Shown here: piece by piece, positions 27,261 through 35,920 of the stretch
How the letters are laid out: each line of letters begins with the position of its first letter
Position numbering within the stretch: the first letter of the stretch is position 1
Assembly: GCA_035362835.1 (NCBI GenBank)
Contig: DAOSDY010000005.1
Coordinates: 42,420 to 106,419, forward strand
DNA from: Melioribacteraceae bacterium
GTDB lineage: Bacteria > Bacteroidota > Ignavibacteria > Ignavibacteriales > Melioribacteraceae
DNA: 64,000 bases
Direction: 5' to 3'
The notes under the pieces: generated by a model
The model's input: only the letters and a program-made list of their open reading frames with translations
Database searches by the model: none
Told to the model about the DNA's origin: nothing
Translations under genes and position numbers: made by a program

Positions 27261-28214
27261 TTAAGCTGATAATCTCCTGAACAATAATTTATAACCTTTT
27301 AATACTTCTTTCATTTCCCGGGGTTGTCCTTTCAAAACAGAATCGACTAATCGGGTCACCGGTTCAATAATCATCGTTACGCAAAAAATTAAAAAATATG
27401 AGATCTTATTAAAATGTTTTTTGCAATAAATCAGTTTACTGTGAATTATAAGTGCAAGCCGCATTGCTTTAATACTTTCAGTAGTTCCCCCTCCCCTGTG
27501 GAATATTCTGGTACCGGAAAGGTAGTAGCTACTGTATCCGAGCTTTTTTGCCCTTAGAGCCAAATCTAGATCTTCAAAATAAACAAAAAAACTTTCATCA
27601 TAACCTTTCAGCACTGCAAATAAATCTCTTCTTATCATAAAAAAAGAACCCATTACCTGATCTACTTGCCTGTCCGAAAGATGATCCCACTCATTCATAA
27701 AATGTCCTGGAAAAATTCGCGGAAAAATCTTATCCAGCCCGAAAGATTGATAGATCATTCTAAAAGGTGTTGGAAACCTCGCACAGTTTCTGGCTACTTC
27801 GCCCTCCTCATTAACCAGTTGAATACCCGCAATTCCAACCTCAGGGTTGCAGGCCAGAAATCCGGACGGATTTGATAATGAATCATTATACAGAACCGTA
27901 TCGGGATTCAGGAAAAGCAGAAAATCCGCTTCCGAACCGGACGCCCCCTGATTACATGCTCTTGCAAAACCTGAATTCTGCCGATTCTTTATGAATGATA
28001 ATGGCAGATTCCGATCAAATTCAAAATTGAGAGAATTATCGGACGAGTCATTATCTACGATTATTACTCGATTCAGAACGAAAGAACCGTCCAGTGCTGC
28101 GGGAATAGATTGAATACAATTTTTGAGCAGTCCGCCGGAATTCCAGTTGACAATTATTACGTCGATTGAAGGACGGTCTGAGATTCCGGAAACTATTTTT
28201 TCTGAAAGATTCAA
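27261..28214 (-). CDS. GT2 glycosyltransferase, rhamnosyltransferase-like
   Basis: A 317-residue GT2 with VIIVNWNSGG, IIVDNDSSDNS, LLFLNPDTVLY, MGSFFMIRR and the acceptor-side KGYDESFFVYFEDLDLALRA, closely resembling the GT2 genes at 18116 and 10372. A hydrophobic segment lies near residue 270-290. The start is a TTG at 28214; an in-frame stop lies just upstream and there is no early ATG, so TTG is the likely start although the ribosome site (AGAAGA) is weak. It lies eight bases after the polymerase gene in a tight operon. Confidence 0.87.
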   Translation of the reverse strand: MNLSEKIVSGISDRPSIDVIIVNWNSGGLLKNCIQSIPAALDGSFVLNRVIIVDNDSSDNSLNFEFDRNLPLSFIKNRQNSGFARACNQGASGSEADFLLFLNPDTVLYNDSLSNPSGFLACNPEVGIAGIQLVNEEGEVARNCARFPTPFRMIYQSFGLDKIFPRIFPGHFMNEWDHLSDRQVDQVMGSFFMIRRDLFAVLKGYDESFFVYFEDLDLALRAKKLGYSSYYLSGTRIFHRGGGTTESIKAMRLALIIHSKLIYCKKHFNKISYFLIFCVTMIIEPVTRLVDSVLKGQPREMKEVLKGYKLLFRRLSA

Positions 28215-28222
28215 ATCTTCTT

Positions 28223-29461
28223 TTATTTATTGGAAATAAACTTAAAGACGACTATCAGTACCACAACATTATAAACGTACCATAAAAATCCGAAAATGCT
28301 GTTGAAAAAAGAGAATACTATTCCATAAATCAGCATCCCGTAAATAGAGATTTTGAATAGAGTCGGCTTTTCACGCAGCGAATAATAAAGCGAGCTGATT
28401 CCCACACCCCCGAAAAAAGGTATTACAGAAATCCCCAACACACCAAAGTCCCTGTAATAAGTCCAGAATGCCGAATAGGTGTTGTAACTGCTAATAAGGA
28501 AGGGATTTTCCGTCATGAAAAAATATTCACTTATCCAGTGTTTTAAACCGGTAATCGCGGTTACGAAATCAAAAGTATAATAGCCGAAAGAGTACTCCTC
28601 AATTTTCTCTATCGATCTGGCAAAATTCTCCAGATTCATTGTTACATACATATACGGTTCAGTGAAAACCGCATACTCAGGAGAAAATTTCATTTTCGAA
28701 ATCTTGTAAAGAACAAGAATTATTATCTCCCCTGCACGGAAGGATGAAACAAGAAAAAAGAAAACTACAATTACTACACCGGTAATTAATGTTGTGCTCA
28801 GTTTTATTTTATATGTAGTGTAGTATAGAAGAATTATGACAAGGAGAATCGTCATAAATATCTGATATCTTTGAAGCGTAAGTGAATAAAGGCCGACCGA
28901 AATAACGGACAAAGCGCCAAGCAATAATTTCTTTTTTGTTTTTTCTTGAACGAGAATTGAATAAATGACTGTAAAAAGTACAATGAGAACAACATTGTGA
29001 AGAAACAGCCCGATTCCGAACATAGTAAAGTTTGCCCTTGCAACACCCGGTTTAGGGCTGAAAATTGGGATCTCACCGGTATATAGATAAATTACGCCAT
29101 AACCGAAAATGAAAAGTACAAAGAGCAGAATAATTGTTGAATAAATTCTCGAAGTGTTCAGATTGAATTGATTACGATAATTCCTGATCGTTTCGATTGT
29201 GCAGATTTCTTTATTCAATTTAATTATATAAACAAGTCCTGCGCCCAATAGAAAAGTGAAAGGTCCGATCAGAACCTGAAGCCAGACGATTGGCGGCCAT
29301 TCATGTTGTAGGCGGCTTAACTTAAGATCCGTCAACCCGATTGCAAGTAGCCAGACTAATGCAAAAATCTTTCCCGGTGAGAATACGTCCACTTTATTTC
29401 GCAATAAATATAAAATTATAAGCAGACATCCGATGAACGATATTACAGATACCCAGCTCAA
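28223..29461 (-). CDS. Wzy-like O-antigen/oligosaccharide polymerase
   Basis: A 412-residue membrane protein with about 11-12 helices and a large outer loop around residues 265-335 (FAVFTEPYMYVTMNLENFARS ... YNTYSAFWTYYRDFGVLGI). This matches the oligosaccharide repeat-unit polymerase family, which joins undecaprenyl-linked repeats on the outer face of the membrane. The motif T-E-P-Y-M-Y-x-x-x-N-x-x-N is recurrent in that family. It is the only polymerase candidate in the window. The start is a TTG at 29461 with AGGAG 11 bases upstream. It sits directly after a flippase gene, the classic Wzx-Wzy pairing. Confidence 0.8.
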   Translation of the reverse strand: MSWVSVISFIGCLLIILYLLRNKVDVFSPGKIFALVWLLAIGLTDLKLSRLQHEWPPIVWLQVLIGPFTFLLGAGLVYIIKLNKEICTIETIRNYRNQFNLNTSRIYSTIILLFVLFIFGYGVIYLYTGEIPIFSPKPGVARANFTMFGIGLFLHNVVLIVLFTVIYSILVQEKTKKKLLLGALSVISVGLYSLTLQRYQIFMTILLVIILLYYTTYKIKLSTTLITGVVIVVFFFLVSSFRAGEIIILVLYKISKMKFSPEYAVFTEPYMYVTMNLENFARSIEKIEEYSFGYYTFDFVTAITGLKHWISEYFFMTENPFLISSYNTYSAFWTYYRDFGVLGISVIPFFGGVGISSLYYSLREKPTLFKISIYGMLIYGIVFSFFNSIFGFLWYVYNVVVLIVVFKFISNK

Positions 29462-29465
29462 AATA

Positions 29466-30887
29466 TCAGAATCTCCTGAAGAGAAAATTATTAATTATCG
29501 ATGACCTTTCGGCTCCGGTGAATCCAATAAAATATGAAAGTCCTCCGTACAACAAGAGCGTAACCACGGTTGCAGCTATGGTTGAATCAACCAATAGAAA
29601 TGAAAAGATTATGAGGCCCAGAAAAAATAAAATCTTAATACCATTGAGCCACTCAAATAAAAATTTCCGGTTCGGAATGATATATCCTAATCCGACTAGA
29701 ACATTAATACCAACTGAAACCCACGCAGCCCCAATAATTCCATAATACGGAATTACTAATGAATTAATAATAAGGTTGAGAATCGTTGCGGTAATTACCA
29801 CATACATTCTTATCCTCTGCCGGTTAGCTGTTGTAAGCATCAGGGCAAAAGGTTCAACAGAAAATCTTAGTAGAATTACAAATGAAAAGATCTGCAGTAC
29901 GGGGATCGCCTCGTTAAATGCTTTACCCCCGAAAACGATAGTGATAATTATATCGGAATTAAAATAGAGTAAAATTGCTACCGGAAGGGCAATAAAGAAA
30001 AGAATTTTAAAAAGCAGCCGGCCTATATTACTCCATGATTCTCTATTATTTACGAAAACCTTTGATAACATCGGCAGAATAGTACTGATTGCAATCTCGG
30101 GAATCAGCAGGAGCATTAACATGATCTTAAATGCAGCCTGATAAATACCTGCATCCTGATCACCTCGAATAAAGCCGAGAAGAATTGTGTCGATCTGAAA
30201 ATAGAGGTTGCCGAAGAGGAAATGAATCCCGTAAACAAGAACACTTGCCAATGTTATTCTCCAACCCGAAAAATCAAGTTTTATTAAATCTCCGCCCACA
30301 AGTTTTCTTGATTTAATAATTGAAATAATAAGTCCGACGAATCTTGCCATTACAAAACTGATCATTAAAAAGTAAAGATCTACTTTCAGTGTGCCGAGCA
30401 GAATAAGCAGTGACAGCAAAATGAGGTTGGTTATGAATGAAATTTTAGTTTCAAACTCAAATCGTTCGTAACCTCTGAAAATTGCATTAAAGAAGTTGGT
30501 AAACGTTGTAAAGATCATATAGAGGACAAGGACATAGATAATATTTCTGCTTCCGGGACTGAATGCTTTGAAAGCCGGAATCAAAAGCATAAATGTTGTA
30601 CTCAGAAGTGTGAAGAGTATTTTCATCGAGAAGAATTTCCGGCCGATATTAACAACGTCATCCCTGTTCTTAGCCACTTCGGTAGTAAGAAGCACATCAA
30701 ATCCGAAATCGGCAACAACAATAAAAATGGTTGCAAGTGTGTAAGCGATTGTGAACTGGCCGTATTCCTCAGGTCCGTAGAGACGGGCAATACCGACAAA
30801 TATTAAAACATTTGTAAATAATCTGATCAACTGGGACATAGAAACAAACATTGATTTTTTCCATAGCGAATTACTTTCCGGATTCAT
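29466..30887 (-). CDS. Polysaccharide flippase (Wzx-like)
   Basis: About 473 residues with 12-14 membrane helices of the MOP flippase superfamily. Typical segments are YGPEEYGQFTIAYTLATIF after helix 1, FRGYERFEFE, and LYFQIDTILLGFIRGDQDAGIYQAAFKIM in the middle. I place the start at the ATG at 30887, preceded by CCAGGAAA; a TTG four codons upstream is the alternative. It is followed four bases later by the polymerase gene and preceded by the Wzz-like gene, so this flippase most likely serves the Wzy pathway of the main cluster. Confidence 0.87.
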   Translation of the reverse strand: MNPESNSLWKKSMFVSMSQLIRLFTNVLIFVGIARLYGPEEYGQFTIAYTLATIFIVVADFGFDVLLTTEVAKNRDDVVNIGRKFFSMKILFTLLSTTFMLLIPAFKAFSPGSRNIIYVLVLYMIFTTFTNFFNAIFRGYERFEFETKISFITNLILLSLLILLGTLKVDLYFLMISFVMARFVGLIISIIKSRKLVGGDLIKLDFSGWRITLASVLVYGIHFLFGNLYFQIDTILLGFIRGDQDAGIYQAAFKIMLMLLLIPEIAISTILPMLSKVFVNNRESWSNIGRLLFKILFFIALPVAILLYFNSDIIITIVFGGKAFNEAIPVLQIFSFVILLRFSVEPFALMLTTANRQRIRMYVVITATILNLIINSLVIPYYGIIGAAWVSVGINVLVGLGYIIPNRKFLFEWLNGIKILFFLGLIIFSFLLVDSTIAATVVTLLLYGGLSYFIGFTGAERSSIINNFLFRRF

Positions 30888-30920
30888 TTTCCTGGCCAAT
30901 TTCAGATTATCTCTTTTGAT

Positions 30921-32156
30921 TTAACTCTTGATGAAAAAATCTTTCTTCACAGATTTAACGAGAGTATCAAACCTCTCCTGATCGATAAGTCTCAGATTTT
31001 TTATTGCCTGCCAGATCATCACCGCCGTCATTGAAATGGAGAAAGAGATAACGAATGAGAGAAGGAGATATAGCAGAACTTTAGGTTTTGATTTGCGTTC
31101 GGCTGGTCCGGCATAATCGAGAACCAGTACACTGGGAGTGTTTCTTGCTTCTTCAACTTTTGCCTGTTCGTAAAGTGGTTGAACAAACTCAAGAATTTTA
31201 TATTGGATTTCGAGGTTCCGGTAAATTTTGAGGTATTCATTTCCCAGTTCAGGTGCCTGTTTAAAAGGAATGATCAGTTTAACATCTTTCTGTGAATCAT
31301 CCGTCCCTTTATTCAACATATCAATTTTTTTCTTCAGCTCAACCATTTCAATTTCAGAATTAGTGGTTAGCGGATGATCTTTTCCATAAGTCTGCTTAAC
31401 CACATTAAATTCAACTTCTTTTTTATAGAGTTCAACATAGATTTCGGACATTGATTTAACTGTCGCTTCAAGTTGTTCGGGAATGGCGATAACACCATAT
31501 TTTTCCTGGAAAGACCTCATAGCATTCTCAAGATTATTGATATCACCGATATTCTGAAGATATCTTTTTTCAACAAATTCCCGGTTGGCCTTTGCATTAG
31601 TAACACTTAGACTCGTATTAATTTCATTTAGTTTTCCGACCAGGTAATTTGCCATGTCGGCGGCTTTCTGCGGATTTTTACTGTAAACGGATATAGTGAG
31701 ATTACCTTCATCCTGAACTTCGAGCTCAAGGTTATCTTCCCAGTCGCCCACAACTTTATCGTAATAGTCTCCTTCTCGTTCGTATTCTTTTATCAGGTCG
31801 AAGTTTTTTATGACATCATTAGTCATTGTACCGCTTTTCAGGATAGCAATATATTTATCGGATTCGGTATTGGATCCGGTTAAAGCTGCAAGACCTCCAC
31901 TTCCGGCAAATCCTTTTGCGAGACTTGAGAGACCGGATAGACTCGAAAGCAAGTCATTTCTTTCGGCCGGAAAAACCGAGGCAGTAGATTTATACCATTT
32001 TGGAGCAAGCAACGCATAGATTGTAGCGCCGGTTGTTACCAGGAAGATGAATATAAAAAGGAATCTTCTGTAGGTGATTATTAACTCGAAGAGATCAAAT
32101 AAAGAGCTTCCGACTTTCATCTGACTTTTTTGATTTTCAATTTGATTATTACTCAT
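30921..32156 (-). CDS. Wzz-like polysaccharide chain-length/co-polymerase protein
   Basis: A 411-residue inner-membrane protein. The N-terminal helix at about 33-53 (RRFLFIFIFLVTTGATIYALL) is followed by the Wzz signature KWYKSTASVFPAE, a long periplasmic coiled-coil region (about 190-330), and a C-terminal helix at about 362-385 preceded by the proline-rich PAERKSKPKV. This two-helix topology is that of polysaccharide co-polymerases that set chain length. There is no C-terminal tyrosine-kinase domain. It lies between the export protein gene (65 bases) and the flippase. Confidence 0.9.
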   Translation of the reverse strand: MSNNQIENQKSQMKVGSSLFDLFELIITYRRFLFIFIFLVTTGATIYALLAPKWYKSTASVFPAERNDLLSSLSGLSSLAKGFAGSGGLAALTGSNTESDKYIAILKSGTMTNDVIKNFDLIKEYEREGDYYDKVVGDWEDNLELEVQDEGNLTISVYSKNPQKAADMANYLVGKLNEINTSLSVTNAKANREFVEKRYLQNIGDINNLENAMRSFQEKYGVIAIPEQLEATVKSMSEIYVELYKKEVEFNVVKQTYGKDHPLTTNSEIEMVELKKKIDMLNKGTDDSQKDVKLIIPFKQAPELGNEYLKIYRNLEIQYKILEFVQPLYEQAKVEEARNTPSVLVLDYAGPAERKSKPKVLLYLLLSFVISFSISMTAVMIWQAIKNLRLIDQERFDTLVKSVKKDFFIKS

Positions 32157-32221
32157 TTCTCATCCGGCTTTTTGTTATGTATTTACTTTTTGACCGTTAA
32201 AAAGTAACCTGGTAATTAAAT

Positions 32222-33673
32222 TTATTTATTCGATTGCAACAGAATAAGAATAACGGTTGCAATAGCAGTAACGACGCTTGAAATCGATCCGATCGCCCTT
32301 AAATAATAATCAAAGGAAACAGGAACATTTTTAGGGACATAAATAAAATCGCCTGCATCTACAATAGAATGTTCATCAGCAGTAATCCAGGCATATGAAT
32401 CACCTTTAATTATCTTAACCTCATCCTCTGCTCGTTCACCCATTCCGCCTGCTTTCATCAAATAATGGTTGTATTTTTTTCCGTTTTCATATCTGATAAA
32501 TCCGGGATTATTTACCTGCCCGAATACATATACCAGCTCTTCTTTTCTGGGTACAACTATTATATCGCCATCGCCAACCCTGTAACTGCCATCCGAAGCT
32601 GTGTCGGAATTAATCTTAGTAAAATCAATTATACTTTTACTCTGAAGAACTCGAAGGGCATTATCAATAATAACAACCATCGAATCTTCTGGGAATGTAT
32701 CGGCCATACGAAACAGTTTTAATTGTTCAAGGTTAACTTCATTCACTAACTTTTCGGTAAAGAGCATATTGAAATTTTTATCCTTTTCATATGATTCTCT
32801 TAATGAATTCATTTTAAGGATTTGAGATTCATTTGTTCCCCGAAGGAGTTCGGATCTTTCGAGCCATGCACCGGAAGTAAATCCCTTTGCTTTTTGAATT
32901 ACCTCTTTAATAGTTGTGTTGTCTCTGGTAATGTGGATATAACCGGGACTGTTCACTTCGCCGATCACAAGTACTTTATAATCTTTTCTGCTGTTCTCGT
33001 CAAAAAGAATTCTTATACGGTCGCCGCGATTTAAAGGGAAGTCATCCTGAATATTTACTGTTATTAATTCCTCTCTATTCCCTTTTTCATGGAGTCTTGA
33101 TATTTCTGCTGATGTAACGCCGTTATATGCCTGGTTGATCCCGCCGGCAAAAAGGATTGCGTCGGATAGTTTGTCACCCTCTACAAACTGGAACTTCAAC
33201 GGTTTATTAACTGCTCCTGTGATATCAACAAAGTTTGTTTTTTCATCGTAGCCCGGGAAGATTATTACATCATCATTCATTAAATAAGGATTTTGAGAAA
33301 AATCCCCTGACAGTCTATACTTAAAGAGGTCAATCATTATTTTCTGGCCGTTCATTCTCTTTAGGATAATATCTCTCAGAGGATATTTAGCGAACTCATC
33401 GTTCATTTTTTTAAGTACTTCGAACTGGGAAATATTTCCGAGAGATCTTTCCATCGACTCATTAAACAATTGTGTGATGAAATGATCGAGTCTCTGAGAA
33501 GCGAAAGCAGTGAACGAACCGGTAACAACAAAATTACCGCCGATTGTAACTGTAATCGGCTGAAGAAGTTTTGTATCGCTCCCTTTCTGCAGAATCTGGT
33601 CGTTGGTCTGTGAAAAAAGAGAATTAAAACTGAATAAAAATATTAACAGAAGAATTCTAATTGTCATTTTCAT
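32222..33673 (-). CDS. SLBB-domain polysaccharide export protein (Wza-like) with a C-terminal membrane helix
   Basis: A 483-residue exported protein. The signal peptide (residues 1-21) ends LFSQ with no lipobox Cys, unlike classical Wza. Several SLBB/beta-grasp units follow, recognisable from repeated V-x-G-x-V-x-x-P-G (DITGAVNKPLKF, VIGEVNSPGYIHI, VFGQVNNPGFIRY) with A-G-G/A-K-G-F turns. The C-terminus, about 455-480, is a hydrophobic helix, which in Wza homologues forms the outer-membrane pore. It probably conducts the finished polysaccharide through the periplasm and outer membrane. It is the first gene of the run 33673 to 24996 and has a 175-base leader region with no other gene. Confidence 0.85.
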   Translation of the reverse strand: MKMTIRILLLIFLFSFNSLFSQTNDQILQKGSDTKLLQPITVTIGGNFVVTGSFTAFASQRLDHFITQLFNESMERSLGNISQFEVLKKMNDEFAKYPLRDIILKRMNGQKIMIDLFKYRLSGDFSQNPYLMNDDVIIFPGYDEKTNFVDITGAVNKPLKFQFVEGDKLSDAILFAGGINQAYNGVTSAEISRLHEKGNREELITVNIQDDFPLNRGDRIRILFDENSRKDYKVLVIGEVNSPGYIHITRDNTTIKEVIQKAKGFTSGAWLERSELLRGTNESQILKMNSLRESYEKDKNFNMLFTEKLVNEVNLEQLKLFRMADTFPEDSMVVIIDNALRVLQSKSIIDFTKINSDTASDGSYRVGDGDIIVVPRKEELVYVFGQVNNPGFIRYENGKKYNHYLMKAGGMGERAEDEVKIIKGDSYAWITADEHSIVDAGDFIYVPKNVPVSFDYYLRAIGSISSVVTAIATVILILLQSNK

Positions 33674-33848
33674 GTTTTTATCCGGTTATTTCATAATGCT
33701 TTTTAAAATATAATACCTGTTAAGAAGAAACGGATATAATAATAAAGACAGCAGACCATCTTTTTACCGTTTGTTCTGAATGACAAAAAATTAAAATATT
33801 CGGGCACTAATATAACTCTAAAATCTGAAGGATAGTAAAGATTTGTCT

Positions 33849-34862
33849 CTAGCGGTCTCCGTAAAGAGTTTTGTAATAATTCTGATAGTCGCCGGAAATA
33901 ATTCTGTTCCACCAAACTTTATTTCCAAGATACCATTCGACCGTACGATCCATAGCTTTTTCAAAATCGAATTCGGGTTTCCAGCCGAGTTCACTCTGAA
34001 TTTTTGAAGAATCGATCGCGTACCTTCTATCGTGGCCAGGCCTGTCCTTAACATACTGAATCAGACTTTCCGGCTTGTCTAATTTAGCTAAAATTAATTT
34101 AACAATATCAATATTTTTCATTTCGCGGCTAGCACCGATGTTATAGACCTGCCCCGGGCGGCCGTTTATCATAACCGTTTCAACTGCCCGGTTATGATCA
34201 ATAACATAGACCCAATCCCTGACATTAAGTCCGTCGCCGTAAACCGGAAGATTTTTACCGCTCAATGAATTAATAATCATCAGAGGAATCAGTTTTTCCG
34301 GAAACTGAAAGGGGCCGTAATTATTAGAACATCGCGTAATCACAACCGGTAATCCGTATGTATGGAAAAATGAGAGCGCCATCATATCGGCAGCAGCCTT
34401 ACTGGATGAATAGGGACTATTAGGCGAAAGCGGAGTCTCCTCTGTGAACAATCCTGTCGGGCCGAGGCTTCCGTAGACTTCATCGGTTGAGATCTGAACA
34501 AACTTTTCAATTTTATGACGGCGGGCAGCTTCAAGCAGAACATTAGTGCCTATCACGTTTGAGCGGTAGAAAACTTCCGAGCCGAGAATACTCCGGTCTA
34601 CATGCGATTCCGCGGCAAAATTAACCACGTAATTAAATTCGAACTTCCTGAAAAGAAATTCAACAAGCTCGTTGTTTGTTATATCCCCTTTTACAAAGCT
34701 GTAATTTTCTTTCTTCTCGCTGGAACGGAGGTTTTCCAGATTGCCTGCATAGGTAAGTTTATCGAGGTTAACAATTCTGTATTCCTGATTTTTATCGAGA
34801 AAGTAATTGATAAAATTACTCCCGATAAATCCAGCGCCACCTGTAACTAAAATTGTTTTCAT
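33849..34862 (-). CDS. rfbB: dTDP-glucose 4,6-dehydratase
   Basis: A 337-residue extended SDR. Its diagnostic segments are ILVTGGAGFIGSNFINYFL, NLDKLTYAGNLENL (the hallmark of RfbB), FAAESHVDRSI, FVQISTDEVYGSLG with the catalytic Thr-Asp-Glu, PYSSSKAAADM with Tyr and Lys, RCSNNYGPFQFPEKLIPLMI, and the NVRDWVYVIDHNRAVE substrate block. It converts dTDP-glucose to dTDP-4-keto-6-deoxyglucose, the precursor of rhamnose and other deoxysugars. RfbA and RfbD are not nearby, and the RfbC-like gene lies about 11 kb away in another operon. Confidence 0.96.
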   Translation of the reverse strand: MKTILVTGGAGFIGSNFINYFLDKNQEYRIVNLDKLTYAGNLENLRSSEKKENYSFVKGDITNNELVEFLFRKFEFNYVVNFAAESHVDRSILGSEVFYRSNVIGTNVLLEAARRHKIEKFVQISTDEVYGSLGPTGLFTEETPLSPNSPYSSSKAAADMMALSFFHTYGLPVVITRCSNNYGPFQFPEKLIPLMIINSLSGKNLPVYGDGLNVRDWVYVIDHNRAVETVMINGRPGQVYNIGASREMKNIDIVKLILAKLDKPESLIQYVKDRPGHDRRYAIDSSKIQSELGWKPEFDFEKAMDRTVEWYLGNKVWWNRIISGDYQNYYKTLYGDR

Positions 34863-34867
34863 ATTAT

Positions 34868-35608
34868 TTAAAATGCAAAGAATCCGAAATAGATTCCGGT
34901 TTGAATAAAAAATTTGTTTGCGGTCAGTTCAGGAAAAACACCCGAGATATTCCTGCCGTTATTAACTTCCCAATCGCTGTTGAAGTTGAAAATGTATCCG
35001 CCGCCGAACCGGAGAGCTACAAACCGGTTTATTGGAACGTCCAGATTCAAAGTTGGTACAATTGTAAAAAACGTATTAGTTATTTCGTAACTGACATCAT
35101 CATGAAATGTAATTCCGCTGCTGGTTACCTTACCGAAGATTCCGGACCATGAATAGTCATTCTTGTTCTGATAGACTTCTATACTCTGCGAACCGGCACC
35201 GATAATTGCGCCAACAGATAAGGCAATGGATTTTATAAACGGGAGAGTATATTCGACGGTAACACCACCGAGACCGAAGTTATAATCGACCTCCCTGTTA
35301 TATCCGTTAACTATACCTTTGCTGCTGGTAGAACCGCCTAAGCCGATTCCGCCGATACGCAGGTTATCGATCAGCATTATATAAGCATAACCGCCGCCGC
35401 CCCAAAGAAAGAGATTGGAGCCGGAAAGCTCGCTTAAACCCATCTTTTTAACTTCGACGTTTAAGGGATCAATATCAGGAAATACAAATGAAGGATTAAA
35501 TCCGCCGGCAAGTCCGAATCGGGCAACCCAGCCAACATCCTCTCCCTCCTGTGCAAATAACGGATTTAATGAAAGAAACAGGGAAATTATTGCAAATAGT
35601 TTTTTCAT
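34868..35608 (-). CDS. Outer-membrane beta-barrel protein, function unknown
   Basis: A 246-residue protein with a signal peptide (MKKLFAIISLFLSLNPLFAQ; cleavage after FAQ). The mature part is rich in glycine and aromatic residues in alternating amphipathic strands (GGGGYAYIMLIDNLRIGGIGLGG, NFGLGGVTVEYTLPF, FVALRFGGGYIFNF) and ends in aromatic-rich KFFIQTGIYFGFFAF, as outer-membrane barrels do. I do not recognise a specific family. It lies five bases before rfbB on the same strand, so it may be co-transcribed with it, and downstream of the terminator closing the dcw operon. Confidence 0.7.
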   Translation of the reverse strand: MKKLFAIISLFLSLNPLFAQEGEDVGWVARFGLAGGFNPSFVFPDIDPLNVEVKKMGLSELSGSNLFLWGGGGYAYIMLIDNLRIGGIGLGGSTSSKGIVNGYNREVDYNFGLGGVTVEYTLPFIKSIALSVGAIIGAGSQSIEVYQNKNDYSWSGIFGKVTSSGITFHDDVSYEITNTFFTIVPTLNLDVPINRFVALRFGGGYIFNFNSDWEVNNGRNISGVFPELTANKFFIQTGIYFGFFAF

Positions 35609-35714
35609 AAGGATAGACTTTATTTTTAAGTGGGATAAAATTAGTAATTACAGAATGAAAATAAAACAGAAATTGAAGGTAAATCGTGATTATCAGGAAA
35701 TGAGGTAATAAACA

Positions 35715-35782
35715 AAAAGGCTGCGTTGATTTTCTTTAATCCGCTCGTCACCACAACAAGGGAAAATCAACAACAGCCTTTT
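35715..35782 (-). terminator. Rho-independent terminator closing the dcw operon
   Basis: Two arms of about 20 bases (35715-35734 and 35762-35782) pair as AAAAGGCTG / CAGCCTTTT plus GTTGATTTTC / GAAAATCAAC with a small internal bulge. On the minus strand the stem is followed by TTTTTGTTTATT. It begins nine bases after the stop codon of the 33-residue ORF, 139 bases after ftsZ, and separates the division genes from the barrel/rfbB pair. Confidence 0.85.
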
Positions 35783-35790
35783 GAGTAAGA

Positions 35791-35892
35791 CTATTCAACA
35801 TCAGATCTGAAATAATGAAAGATCTTAAATGCCTTGTATGACATAAGAACAATTACAAGGAACATTGTACCGAGTAAAATGAACCCTGTCAT
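35791..35892 (-). CDS. 33-residue single-pass membrane peptide at the end of the dcw operon
   Basis: An ATG at 35892 with AGGTGA four bases upstream opens a 33-codon frame that ends in TAG at 35791. It lies 28 bases after the ftsZ stop and is immediately followed by the terminator hairpin, an arrangement expected of a genuine last gene. Residues 3-18 are uninterruptedly hydrophobic (GFILLGTMFLVIVLMS), followed by a basic, aromatic tail with Lys20, Lys23 and Arg29. That suggests an inner-membrane helix with the C-terminus in the cytoplasm. I recognise no family. Co-transcription with ftsZ points to a division- or envelope-related role, but this is inference only. Confidence 0.65.
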   Translation of the reverse strand: MTGFILLGTMFLVIVLMSYKAFKIFHYFRSDVE

Positions 35893-35920
35893 ATCTTCAC
35901 CTTTATATTAAAGGATCATT

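Noticed and set aside
7463..34862. Mobile elements, integrases or attachment repeats around the glycan region
   Set aside because: No transposase, integrase or flanking direct repeat was recognisable, although the plus-strand cassette hints at past insertion.
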